Source of the DNA: Streptomyces sp. HPF1205
Lineage (GTDB): Bacteria > Actinomycetota > Actinomycetes > Streptomycetales > Streptomycetaceae
DNA length: 64,000 nucleotides
Assembly (NCBI RefSeq): GCF_020400825.1
Contig: NZ_JAINVH010000032.1
Coordinates: 28,725-92,724 of the forward strand
Reading direction: 5' to 3'
The translations under genes were made by a program, and so were the position numbers. Of this stretch, positions 36,754 through 44,453 are shown one piece after another. The first letter of the stretch is position 1. Each line of letters starts with the position of its first letter. The notes under the pieces are model-generated. The model had not been told where the DNA came from, did no database searches, and worked only from the letters and a program-made list of their open reading frames with translations.

Positions 36754-37731
36754 TCAGAACAGAACCCTGGCCAGAGCGGTACGCGCCGAAACCACCCGGG
36801 GGTCGTCCGGGCCGATGACCTCGAACAGTTCGAGCAGCCGGAGCCTGACCTCGTCACGCTGCTCGCCCGCGGTGCGCCGTACGGTGTCGACCAGCCGGCC
36901 GAAAGCGTCCTCCACGTGACCGCCCACCAGGTCGAGGTCGGCCGCGGCCAGCTGGGCGGCGACGTCGTCGGGGCGGTCGGCAGCGGCGGCCCGCACGGCG
37001 GAGGCGTCGGCGCCCTGCACCCGGCTGAGCAGTTCGGCCTGGGCCAGACCCAGCTTCGCCTCGGCGTTGGCGGGCTCGTCGGCCAGCACGTTCTTGTACG
37101 CCTGGACGGCGCCGCCGAGGTCGCCGGCGTCCAGCGCCTCGTGCGCGGCGGACAGCGCGAGCTCCTGCGGGGTCGCCGGGCGCGGCGGCGCGGCCTCGGC
37201 CTGCTGCGCGGCGGCCCCCGGGTCGATCTCCGGGCCCACGATGCCGAACCGCTGCTCGGCGACCGCGATCAGCTGGTCGAGCACCTCGGTGACCTGGTCC
37301 TCCGGCGCGGCGCCCTGGAAGAGCGGCATGGCCTGCCCGGCCAGCACCGCGAAGACCGCGGGCACGCCCTGGACGCCGAACTGCTGGAAGAGCAACTGGT
37401 TGGCGTAGACGTCGGCGGTGGCGAGCACGAACCGGCCGCGGTACTGCGCCGCCAGGCGCTCCAGCATCGCGTTGAGCTGCTTGCTCTGCTCGGCCTGGTC
37501 GGCCCAGAAGCTGATGACGACGGGCGCCTCGGACGAGCGCTGCAGGACGTCGCTCTCGAAGGTCGCCTCGGTCACCTCGATGACGAGCGGGGAGGCGGCG
37601 GACGGCCCGGCACCCGGGCCGGCGTCCTGGCGCCGCGCCCTGGCCTCCTCGGCCTTCGCCTTGGCCTCACTGGCCGCCTTCAGCGCGGCGAGATCGACCA
37701 CGCCGCTCATGGACATGTTCCTAGGCTGCAT
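36754..37731 (-). CDS. Thioredoxin-fold TPR protein without CXXC (CnoX/YbbN-like)
   Basis: This 325-residue protein has an N-terminal thioredoxin fold (about 60-165: FESDVLQRSSEAPVVISFWADQAEQSKQLNAMLERLAAQY) and C-terminal tetratricopeptide helices (about 190-325). At the active-site position it reads ADQAEQSKQ, so there is no cysteine pair and it cannot be a thiol oxidoreductase. By analogy to YbbN/CnoX it may be a chaperedoxin-like holdase; that is inference. GGGGAGG ten bases upstream supports the ATG at 37731, and further ATGs follow at 37716 and nearby. It is monocistronic, ahead of a hairpin terminator. Confidence 0.85.
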   Translation of the reverse strand: MQPRNMSMSGVVDLAALKAASEAKAKAEEARARRQDAGPGAGPSAASPLVIEVTEATFESDVLQRSSEAPVVISFWADQAEQSKQLNAMLERLAAQYRGRFVLATADVYANQLLFQQFGVQGVPAVFAVLAGQAMPLFQGAAPEDQVTEVLDQLIAVAEQRFGIVGPEIDPGAAAQQAEAAPPRPATPQELALSAAHEALDAGDLGGAVQAYKNVLADEPANAEAKLGLAQAELLSRVQGADASAVRAAAADRPDDVAAQLAAADLDLVGGHVEDAFGRLVDTVRRTAGEQRDEVRLRLLELFEVIGPDDPRVVSARTALARVLF

Positions 37732-37954
37732 GAGGCCAATCCTCCCCCCTTCCGGGGCCGGGCGTGCACGGACCCGGGATCCCCGCCTGGCTGGCGGGCC
37801 CTGCCGGCCTCGTGCCACCCCCGCGCACGCACCCATCAGGTGGACGCGCGGTGCCGGTCACGTCTGGTGTCGTCCGGTACGGATCCCCATCCGCACGTCT
37901 ACCTGGTCGTCGTGGTCGTCGTCGCGGGTCGCGGCGGGTGGTGCCGCCGGTTTT

Positions 37955-37988
37955 CGCTACGGGTCGTAGCGTAACTGGCCGGTAGCAT
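37955..37988 (+). promoter_or_regulatory. tetR promoter with perfect operator palindrome
   Basis: CGCTACG-GGT-CGTAGCG (37955-37971) is a perfect 7-3-7 palindrome, typical of TetR-family operators. TAGCAT (37983-37988) follows and ends seven bases before the GTG start at 37996, so the mRNA is probably leaderless. The palindrome covers the expected -35 region and implies autorepression. Confidence 0.7.
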
Positions 37989-37995
37989 CGCCCGC

Positions 37996-38694
37996 GTGGC
38001 CGTACGGCGTGATTCGGATCACTCGCCGACCCGGCTACCGGCCGGTATGGTCCGGCCTATGCCTGCCGTGTCCCCTCACAAACGCGCCGGACGCCCCAGA
38101 AGTGCCCGGGCGGACCGCGCGATTCTGGAGGCGACCCGCGAGGCGCTGGCCGAGCTGGGCTGGGGGCGGCTGACGCTGGGTGACGTGGCGGCCCGCGCGG
38201 GCGTGGCGAAAACCACCCTCTACCGCCGCTGGCCGGGCAAGAACGAACTGGTGGTGGACGCGCTGGCGGCGCTGTTCGAGGAGCGTCTCGACCTTCCCGA
38301 CCTGGGCAGCCTGCCGGCCGACGTACGCGGGGTGGTACTGCGTTTCGGGGAGCTGCTGACCATGCCCGAGACCAGGACCGCGCTGATGGCGGTGGTCGCC
38401 GAGGCCACGCACGACGACGCGCTGCGGCGGCGCATCCGCGAGGCGATCGTCGACCGGCAGAAGCACCTGGTGCTCGTCGGCCGCCGGCGGGCGCAGAGCC
38501 GCGGGGAGTTGCCGCCGGACGAGGGCGGTCCCGACCCCGGGGCGGACGACATGATCTTCGACGTGGTGGCCGGTTCCGTGCTCCACCGGGCGCTGGTCAG
38601 CTCGCAGCCGGTGGACGAGGAGTGGGCCGAGCGCCTCGCCGTGCTCCTCGTCGCCGGCATCGCGGGCCGGCGCCCGGCGGACCCGCGCGCCTAG
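37996..38694 (+). CDS. TetR family transcriptional regulator
   Basis: This 232-residue repressor has an N-terminal helix-turn-helix (about 50-90: ILEATREALAELGWGRLTLGDVAARAGVAKTTLYRRWPGKNELV) and a C-terminal ligand domain of the TetR_C type often seen with multidrug or lipid genes. The start could be GTG 37996 (favoured by the promoter spacing) or ATG 38059, which would give the more usual short N-terminus MPAVSPHKRAGRPRS. No target gene is adjacent, apart from itself and the divergent thioredoxin-like gene. Ligand unknown. Confidence 0.9.
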   Translation: MAVRRDSDHSPTRLPAGMVRPMPAVSPHKRAGRPRSARADRAILEATREALAELGWGRLTLGDVAARAGVAKTTLYRRWPGKNELVVDALAALFEERLDLPDLGSLPADVRGVVLRFGELLTMPETRTALMAVVAEATHDDALRRRIREAIVDRQKHLVLVGRRRAQSRGELPPDEGGPDPGADDMIFDVVAGSVLHRALVSSQPVDEEWAERLAVLLVAGIAGRRPADPRA

Positions 38695-38724
38695 AGTCGC
38701 GGGGCCGCGGGGCCCCCGCGGACC

Positions 38725-38910
38725 TCAGACCTCCACCTCGTGGTCCGCGTACGGCGCGCGGTCCTCCGCGAAGTGGTCGAACTCGCCCGCCATGACGCCT
38801 TTGACGAACGCCTCCCACTTGGCGGGGGTGGTCACGGCCACCACGTCCGGCTGCTCCGTCTCACGGATGTAGATCATCCCGTCGTCTCCGACCGTCGCTT
38901 CAAGGGACAC
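38725..38910 (-). CDS. DUF397 family small protein
   Basis: This 61-residue protein matches the C-terminal half of DUF397: IYIRETEQPDVVAVTTPAKWEAFVKGVMAGEFD. In Streptomyces these usually accompany a WhiJ-like helix-turn-helix protein and an ATP-binding anti-sigma-like protein in developmental switches. Neither partner is adjacent here, so it is an orphan. GTG 38910 is preceded by GGGAAGGAA and gives a typical length; a longer reading from 38976 lacks such a site. Confidence 0.7.
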   Translation of the reverse strand: MSLEATVGDDGMIYIRETEQPDVVAVTTPAKWEAFVKGVMAGEFDHFAEDRAPYADHEVEV

Positions 38911-39026
38911 GAAGTTCCTTCCCTGGTGGGCCTGTTGTTCGTACGAGAGTACGAGGCCAGACCGCGCGGGGCGCATGCCGGAACCGGCACTTCCGGCGAC
39001 TGCCGGAGGTCGGCGCCCCGCCGGAA

Positions 39027-39040
39027 GCGGAACCTTCCGC
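39027..39040 (-). terminator. Short palindrome after icmA
   Basis: GCGGAA-CC-TTCCGC ends one base from the icmA stop codon at 39041. It is short for a terminator and there is no T-run; it could weaken read-through into the DUF397 gene. Confidence 0.35.
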
Positions 39041-40741
39041 TCAGAACCTTGCCGGTTCGGTGTAGGTGCCCCACTCGGCCCGCAGCGCGCCGCAGATCTC
39101 GCCCAGCGTGGCCTCGGCGCGCACCGCGGCCACCATCGGCTCGATCATGTTCGCCCCGCCCCGCGCCGCGGCCACCATGGCGTCCAGGGCCGTGCGCACC
39201 GCCGCGTCGTCGCGCCGCGCCCGCCGCTCGGCGAGCGTCCGCACCTGCTCGCGCTCGACCTCGTGGCCGACCCGCAGGATCTCCAGGTCGCCGGTGACGG
39301 AACCGGTGTGCCGGTTGACCCCGACCACCGCCTTCTCGCCCTTCTCCAGCGCGGTCTGGTAGCGGAAGGCGGACTCGGCGATCTCGCCGGTGAAGTACCC
39401 GTCCTCGATGCCGCGCAGGATGCCCGAGGTCATCGGGCCGATCGGGTGCTCCCCGCTGGGCACCGCCTTCGCGCCCAGCTCCTTGATCCTGGCGAAGATC
39501 GTCTCGGCGTCCGCCTCGATGCGGTCGGTGAGCGCCTCCACGTACCAGGAACCGCCCAGCGGGTCGGCCACGTTGGCGACGCCGGTCTCCTCCATCAGCA
39601 CCTGCTGGGTGCGCAGCGCGATCTCGGCGGCCTGCTCGCTGGGCAGCGCGAGGGTCTCGTCCAGCGCGTTGGTGTGCAGCGAGTTGGTGCCGCCGAGCAC
39701 CGCCGACAGCGCCTCCACCGCGGTGCGCACCACGTTGTTGTACGGCTGCTGGGCGGTCAGCGACACGCCCGCGGTCTGGGTGTGGAAGCGCAGCCACTGC
39801 GCCTTGTCGGAGGTCGCCCCGTACACGTCGCGCATCCAGCGGGCCCAGATCCGCCGGGCCGCGCGGAACTTGGCGATCTCCTCGAAGAAGTCCAGGTGCG
39901 CGTCGAAGAAGAAGGACAGGCCCGGAGCGAAGGCGTTGACGTCCAGGCCGCGGGACAGCCCCAGCTCCACGTAGCCGAAGCCGTCAGCCAGGGTGTACGC
40001 GAGCTCCTGCGCGGCCGTCGAGCCCGCCTCGCGGATGTGGTAGCCGGACACCGACAGCGGCTTGTACGCCGGGATGCCCGCCGCGCAGTACTCCATCAGG
40101 TCGCCGATCAGCCGCAGGTGCGGCTCGGGAGCGAACAGCCACTCCTTCTGGGCGATGTACTCCTTGAAGATGTCGGTCTGCAGCGTGCCGTTGAGCACGG
40201 CCGGATCCACGCCCTGCCGCTCGGCGGCGACCAGGTACATGCAGAAGACCGGGACCGCGGGCCCCGAGATGGTCATGGAGGTGGTGACGTCGCCGAGCGG
40301 GATGTCCCGGAACAGGACGTCCATGTCGGCCGCGGAGTCTATGGCGACCCCGCAGTGGCCGACCTCGCCCAGCGAACGCGGGTCGTCGGAGTCGCGGCCC
40401 ATCAAGGTGGGCATGTCGAAGGCGACCGACAGGCCGCCGCCGCCCGCCTTGAGGATCATCTTGTACCGCTCGTTGGTCTGCTCGGCGTTGCCGAACCCCG
40501 CGAACTGCCGGATGGTCCAGGTGCGGCCCCGGTAGCCGGTGGGGTGCAGTCCCCTGGTGAAGGGGTACTCGCCGGGCCAGCCGATGCGCTCGAACCCGGG
40601 AAGCTCGGTTCCGGGCGGTGGCCCGTACACCGGCTCGACCGGATCGCCCGAGAGGGTGGTGAAGTCGGCCTGCCGCTTGTGGGCGGAGTCGTACCTGGCC
40701 TGCCAGCGTTGGCGGCCTTGCTCGATGCCGTGGGCGTCCAT
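39041..40741 (-). CDS. icmA: Isobutyryl-CoA mutase large subunit
   Basis: This 566-residue subunit, together with a B12-binding small subunit, interconverts isobutyryl-CoA and n-butyryl-CoA. It is distinguished from methylmalonyl-CoA mutase by Phe80 (TIRQF80AGFG, where methylmalonyl mutase has Tyr) and Gln198 (EYIAQ198KEW, where that enzyme has Arg). Both residues stand at exactly the positions known for IcmA, and the length matches. The small subunit is not in this window. MeaB at 49949 and the epimerase at 52898 belong to the same acyl-CoA network. No Shine-Dalgarno precedes the ATG; a palindromic promoter region does. Confidence 0.93.
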   Translation of the reverse strand: MDAHGIEQGRQRWQARYDSAHKRQADFTTLSGDPVEPVYGPPPGTELPGFERIGWPGEYPFTRGLHPTGYRGRTWTIRQFAGFGNAEQTNERYKMILKAGGGGLSVAFDMPTLMGRDSDDPRSLGEVGHCGVAIDSAADMDVLFRDIPLGDVTTSMTISGPAVPVFCMYLVAAERQGVDPAVLNGTLQTDIFKEYIAQKEWLFAPEPHLRLIGDLMEYCAAGIPAYKPLSVSGYHIREAGSTAAQELAYTLADGFGYVELGLSRGLDVNAFAPGLSFFFDAHLDFFEEIAKFRAARRIWARWMRDVYGATSDKAQWLRFHTQTAGVSLTAQQPYNNVVRTAVEALSAVLGGTNSLHTNALDETLALPSEQAAEIALRTQQVLMEETGVANVADPLGGSWYVEALTDRIEADAETIFARIKELGAKAVPSGEHPIGPMTSGILRGIEDGYFTGEIAESAFRYQTALEKGEKAVVGVNRHTGSVTGDLEILRVGHEVEREQVRTLAERRARRDDAAVRTALDAMVAAARGGANMIEPMVAAVRAEATLGEICGALRAEWGTYTEPARF

Positions 40742-40747
40742 GGGACA

Positions 40748-40770
40748 AATTTACTAGGACGTCCAACTAA
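40748..40770 (-). promoter_or_regulatory. icmA promoter with GGACGTCC palindrome
   Basis: TTACTAGGACGTCCAACTAA (40751-40770) is a near-perfect palindrome centred on GGACGTCC (40757-40764). On the minus strand TAAATT (40748-40753) ends six bases before the ATG, so it may be the -10 of a leaderless transcript overlapped by an operator. Confidence 0.55.
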
Positions 40771-40848
40771 TTGTCGATGCGGGGCGCCCGCCCGGGTGAG
40801 TGAGCATGGTCTCAGCGGGCCGGAGGCCGCCGGGGGGACCTGGGCCGG

Positions 40849-41190
40849 CTAGGCCTTGACGGGCTCGCCCGCGTCGGCCGTGATCACCTTGGGGCCGAGC
40901 TCCCGGGTGACGCGGCGCTCGACGAAGAAGGCGGCGGTCGGAACGGTGCCGGCGAGCAGCACCCACGCCATCCGGCCGATCGGCCACTTCGCCTTGGAGC
41001 ACAGGTCGAAGGCGAAGACCAGGTAGACGACGTAGAGCCAGCCATGGGCGAAGCCCACGGCCGTGGTGAAGGTGCCCGCCCCGCTGATGTCGAGCGCGTA
41101 CTTGCCGATGACCCCCAAGGTGAGGGCGATCAGCAGCACACCGGTCACATAGGCCATCACGCGGTAGCGGGTGAGCACGCTGGATTTCAT
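40849..41190 (-). CDS. DUF3817 membrane protein
   Basis: This 113-residue protein has three hydrophobic segments (YVTGVLLIALTLGVIGKYALDI, FAHGWLYVVYLVFAFDLC, MAWVLLAGTVPTAAFFVE) and the family features HGW and PTAAFFVERRV. Function unknown. TAGGCT ends exactly seven bases before the ATG and there is no ribosome-binding site. It lies between icmA and a MarR regulator, all on the minus strand. A second DUF3817 gene is at 46838. Confidence 0.85.
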   Translation of the reverse strand: MKSSVLTRYRVMAYVTGVLLIALTLGVIGKYALDISGAGTFTTAVGFAHGWLYVVYLVFAFDLCSKAKWPIGRMAWVLLAGTVPTAAFFVERRVTRELGPKVITADAGEPVKA

Positions 41191-41228
41191 GGCAAGCAGC
41201 CTAACCCGAGGCGATTCGCCCCTGGATG

Positions 41229-41738
41229 TCAGCCCTCCTCGAAGTCCCCGGCCGCTATCCGCAGCGGCCTGAGCAGGGCGAAGATCTCGCCGCACTCCTC
41301 GGAATCGTAGGCGCCCAGGCCGAAGTCCATGGCGATCAGGTCGCGGGTGGCCGCCTCCATGATCTCGCGGCCCTTGTCGGTGATCGACGCCAGGGTGCCG
41401 CGGCCGTCGTTGGGGTTGGGGCGCTTGGCGACCAGGCCGGCGGCGACCAGGCGGTCGACGGTGTTGGTGACCGAGGTGGGGTGCACCATGAGGCGTTCGC
41501 CGATCTTGGACATGGGCAGCTCGCCGGCCTTGGAGAAGGTCAGCAGGACCAGCGCCTCGTACCGGGCGAAGGTGAGGCCGTACGGCCTGACGACCGCGTC
41601 CACCTGGCCGAGCAGGATCTGCTGCGCTCGCATGATCGAGGTGATGGCGGCCATCGAGGGCACCTCGCCCCAGTGGCGGCTCCACAGTTCGTCCGCGCGG
41701 GCGATGGGGTCGAAGGGCAGGCTCAGGGGCTTTGGCAC
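41229..41738 (-). CDS. MarR family transcriptional regulator (1)
   Basis: This 169-residue winged-helix regulator has FARYEALVLLTFSKAGELPMSKIGERLMVHPTSVTNTVDRLVAAGLVAKRPNPNDGRGTLASITDKG, the complete MarR DNA-binding domain with the wing D-x-R motif (NDGRG). The start is GTG at 41738, and TAGGCT (41746-41751) lies exactly seven bases upstream, with TTAGAC-like sequence near -35, so it is probably leaderless. Downstream are DUF3817 and icmA, which it may regulate. Confidence 0.9.
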   Translation of the reverse strand: MPKPLSLPFDPIARADELWSRHWGEVPSMAAITSIMRAQQILLGQVDAVVRPYGLTFARYEALVLLTFSKAGELPMSKIGERLMVHPTSVTNTVDRLVAAGLVAKRPNPNDGRGTLASITDKGREIMEAATRDLIAMDFGLGAYDSEECGEIFALLRPLRIAAGDFEEG

Positions 41739-41781
41739 GGCCCCGAGCCTACCCGCCGGTCACATACCGGTCTAAGACGTC

Positions 41782-43029
41782 TCACGAGGCGAGCGCGCTG
41801 AGGGCGTGCCACTGGTCGGCGGAGAGGTTCCAGTCGCCGTACCCGTTGCCCTTGTCGACGGTTCCGCGGGTGGAGCCCGAGGTGATCACCAGGTCGCCGC
41901 GAGTGGCCCGGTCGAAGAACCACTTGGCGTCCACGGTGTTCATGCCGATGCAGCCGTGGCTCTTGTTCTCCTTGCCCATGTACACGGCGTTCCAGGGCGC
42001 GGCGTGGGTGTACGTGCCGGAGGTCGTGATGTTGACGGCCCAGTGCACGTCCTTGTCGTAGAAGTCCGCGGAGTCCTTGGAGGTGGCGATGTTGACCGAG
42101 GAGGAGGTCATCCGGACGGTGGACTGCTTGCTGATCACCACCATCTGCCCCTCCCAGGTGGGGAAGCGGGACTGGCCGGCCGAGATCGGGAAGGTCTTGA
42201 CCGTCCGGCCGTTCTCGGTGACCCGCATGGTGTGGGCCTTCAGGTCCACGTAGGAGATGCGGGCGGTGCCGATGGAGAAGGTGTCGTGGATGTCGCGGCG
42301 CAGGTAGCGGCCGCCGCCGGTGTCGATGCCGGACAGCTTGGCGGTCAGGGTGACCTTGGTGCCGGGCTTCCAGTAGGCGTCCGGGCGCCAGTCCACCCGG
42401 TCGTAACCGGTCTGGGTGGTGACCCAGCCCCAGCTGCCGGGGGTGGACGGGGTGGTGGTGACCGACAGTGCCCGCTCGACGGCGGCCTTGTTCGCCACCG
42501 GCTTGTCGAACTGCAGGGAGACCGGCAGACCGACGCCGACCACGGCGTTGTTCAGCGGGGTCGGCGTGACGCCGTTGACCTTCGCCGCGGTGACCGTGTG
42601 GAAGGTGCTGGTGGCCTGGGTCTGCTTGCCGGAGGAGTCGGCCGCGGTGACCTTGACGGTGTACGCGGTGCCAGGGGTCATGGTGCGGTCGGAGGTCCAG
42701 GTGTGCTTGGCCGCGTCCAGGGCGCCGGTCACCTCGATCGGGTGAACACCGTCCGAGGCGTCGCCGTCGGGCGTGACGGTGACCGTCCGCAGCGTGCCGC
42801 CGGCGACGGTCACCTTGACCGGCGAACCGGGGCTGACGGCGGCGGCGTTGGCGGCGGGCGTCACGCTGATCCGGGCCGAGGAGCCGGAGGAGGGCGACGT
42901 GCCGTCCTTCCCGGACTGCGAGTCGGCGGATTTGCCGTGGCCGCCGCACGCGGTGGCGCCCAGGGCAACGGCCAGCAGCACCGCGGGCGCGACGAGCGCC
43001 CGCGGTCGGAGGATTCGTATACGGGTCAC
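41782..43029 (-). CDS. L,D-transpeptidase, exported lipoprotein (YkuD domain), second copy
   Basis: This 415-residue cell-wall enzyme has a lipoprotein signal (LVAPAVLLAVALGATAC), two Ig-like domains (about 55-265) and a YkuD domain with HAAPWN and SHGCIGM, catalytic Cys near residue 360. Layout and sequence resemble the copy at 1900-3135. The GTG start has AAGGAT 12 bases upstream. It lies between two MarR regulators on the same strand, 43 bases before MarR 1. Confidence 0.92.
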   Translation of the reverse strand: MTRIRILRPRALVAPAVLLAVALGATACGGHGKSADSQSGKDGTSPSSGSSARISVTPAANAAAVSPGSPVKVTVAGGTLRTVTVTPDGDASDGVHPIEVTGALDAAKHTWTSDRTMTPGTAYTVKVTAADSSGKQTQATSTFHTVTAAKVNGVTPTPLNNAVVGVGLPVSLQFDKPVANKAAVERALSVTTTPSTPGSWGWVTTQTGYDRVDWRPDAYWKPGTKVTLTAKLSGIDTGGGRYLRRDIHDTFSIGTARISYVDLKAHTMRVTENGRTVKTFPISAGQSRFPTWEGQMVVISKQSTVRMTSSSVNIATSKDSADFYDKDVHWAVNITTSGTYTHAAPWNAVYMGKENKSHGCIGMNTVDAKWFFDRATRGDLVITSGSTRGTVDKGNGYGDWNLSADQWHALSALAS

Positions 43030-43141
43030 GGCGTCTGCATCCTTGTCAGCAGCGAATCACGGTACTGACTTAGTCGCTTTTCCGTCTCCGCGGGTTCCAG
43101 TCGCCCGATGTGACGTGGGACGCGCGGGACCCGGCCCGGGA

Positions 43142-43624
43142 TCAGCGACCGCGCTCGTCGCGCAGGTGGGCCACCACGGGCAGCATGGCCTCGCGGTACG
43201 CGGCGAGGTCCTCCGGGCTGAGCAGCTCGATGAAGTGGGCCCGGACCGAGGCGACATGGTGGGGAGCGACCTTGCGCATGGTCTCCCAGCCGTGGTCGGT
43301 GAGGACCGCGTACAGCCCGCGGCGGTCGGTGTCGCAGTTCTCCCGGCGCACCAGGCCCACCGTCTCCATGCGGGTGATCTGGTGCGACAGGCGGCTCTTG
43401 GACTGCAGGGTGGATCTGGCCAGGTCGCTCATCCGCATCCGGCGGTCCGCGGCCTCGGAGAGGTTGACCAGGATCTCGTAGTCGTTGTTGGTCAGGCCGA
43501 AGGGCTGGAGGTCGCGCTCCAGTTGGTACATCAGAAGCCGGCTGAGTTCGAGGTGGGTCCGCCAGGCCCGCTGCTCCTCGTCCGTGAGCCAGTGGGTGAC
43601 GCGTTCCGCGGTCTCGGTCTCCAT
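43142..43624 (-). CDS. MarR family transcriptional regulator (2)
   Basis: This 160-residue winged-helix regulator has NNDYEILVNLSEAADRRMRMSDLARSTLQSKSRLSHQITRMETVGLVRRENCDTDRRGLYAVLTDHG, with wing motif DRRG. A cysteine (ENC) precedes the wing and could sense oxidation; that is a guess. TAGAAT lies exactly seven bases before the ATG, and a CCGGT-N6-ACCGG palindrome abuts it. Not closely similar to MarR 1. Confidence 0.9.
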   Translation of the reverse strand: METETAERVTHWLTDEEQRAWRTHLELSRLLMYQLERDLQPFGLTNNDYEILVNLSEAADRRMRMSDLARSTLQSKSRLSHQITRMETVGLVRRENCDTDRRGLYAVLTDHGWETMRKVAPHHVASVRAHFIELLSPEDLAAYREAMLPVVAHLRDERGR

Positions 43625-43631
43625 GACGGGA

Positions 43632-43653
43632 ATTCTACCGGTCGTTGAACCGG
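43632..43653 (-). promoter_or_regulatory. MarR 2 promoter and operator
   Basis: On the minus strand CCGGT-TCAACG-ACCGG (43638-43653) directly abuts the -10 hexamer TAGAAT (43632-43637), which ends seven bases before the ATG. This arrangement suggests a leaderless, autoregulated gene. Confidence 0.65.
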
Positions 43654-43679
43654 AGATGATCGCGAGGGTAGCCATCCGG

Positions 43680-44453
43680 TCACCGAGCGGAGTACCCGGC
43701 ACCCGGCACGCCGGGCCCCGCCGACCCGGGAATGCGGCCGGGTGCCGCGCCGGGCGGCGCCGCGGTGGCCGCCTCGGCCATCAGCACCTCGGTGGACTGC
43801 AGCAGCACCTGGCCGGCCCCGGTGAACTCGAACTGGTGCTCCTCGCCCGAGGCGCCGCCGATGCCGGTCAGCGCGCGCACCCCGCCGAGGAAGCCGCGCA
43901 GGTAGCCGTGGTCGTAGTGGTGGCACGGCGAGGGGCAGTCGGCCCAGCCGACCAGCGCCTGCGGGTCGACCCGGACCGGCGGTTCCACGAAGTGCACGGC
44001 GCCGTTGGAGGCGGCCACGAACGTGCCGGTGCCGATGAGGGTCAGGAAGCCGGGGACGACCGACTGCTTGAGGGCCAGCCCCGGCTGGAAGGCCAGCAGG
44101 TTGCCGGAGCGGATGGTGAGGTTGCCGTCCTGCAGGTCGTAGGAGTTGACGTCGTAGGAGCGGTCGGCGAGCAGCAGCTTGGCCTTGCCCTCGGCGACGA
44201 CCCAGTCCGCCGCGTGCAGCGGGGAGTGGAAGCTCGTGGCGACCAGCCGGTCCAGCGGGCCGTGCCCGATGGCGTGGAACCGCGCCTGCCCGTAATAGGC
44301 GATCATCTTGCCCTTCTGCAGGAACCACTGGCCGTCGAGGTCCACGCTGAAGGCGTACGGGTTGACGTTGTCGTTGGACGGCAGGGTGTACGGGTCGTGG
44401 ACGACCGGGCCGCCGGGGTCGTACGAGGGCGGGGGCGGGGGCGGGTAGGTCAC
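43680..44453 (-). CDS. AIM24 family protein (third of three)
   Basis: This 257-residue protein has a Pro-rich N-terminus (MTYPPPPPPSYDPGG) and an AIM24 beta-rich domain (about 35-225: LQKGKMIAYYGQARF, TGIGGASGEEHQFEFTGAGQVLLQS). The mitochondrial member is needed for MICOS integrity; bacterial roles are unknown. HHYDHGYLRG and a cysteine pair are distinctive. The GTG start overlaps the previous stop by four bases. Last gene of the DUF2127-AIM24 operon. Confidence 0.85.
   Translation of the reverse strand: MTYPPPPPPSYDPGGPVVHDPYTLPSNDNVNPYAFSVDLDGQWFLQKGKMIAYYGQARFHAIGHGPLDRLVATSFHSPLHAADWVVAEGKAKLLLADRSYDVNSYDLQDGNLTIRSGNLLAFQPGLALKQSVVPGFLTLIGTGTFVAASNGAVHFVEPPVRVDPQALVGWADCPSPCHHYDHGYLRGFLGGVRALTGIGGASGEEHQFEFTGAGQVLLQSTEVLMAEAATAAPPGAAPGRIPGSAGPGVPGAGYSAR

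Noticed and set aside
39041..40741. Annotation as methylmalonyl-CoA mutase large subunit
   Set aside because: The diagnostic tyrosine and arginine are replaced by Phe80 and Gln198, and the length of 566 fits isobutyryl-CoA mutase.
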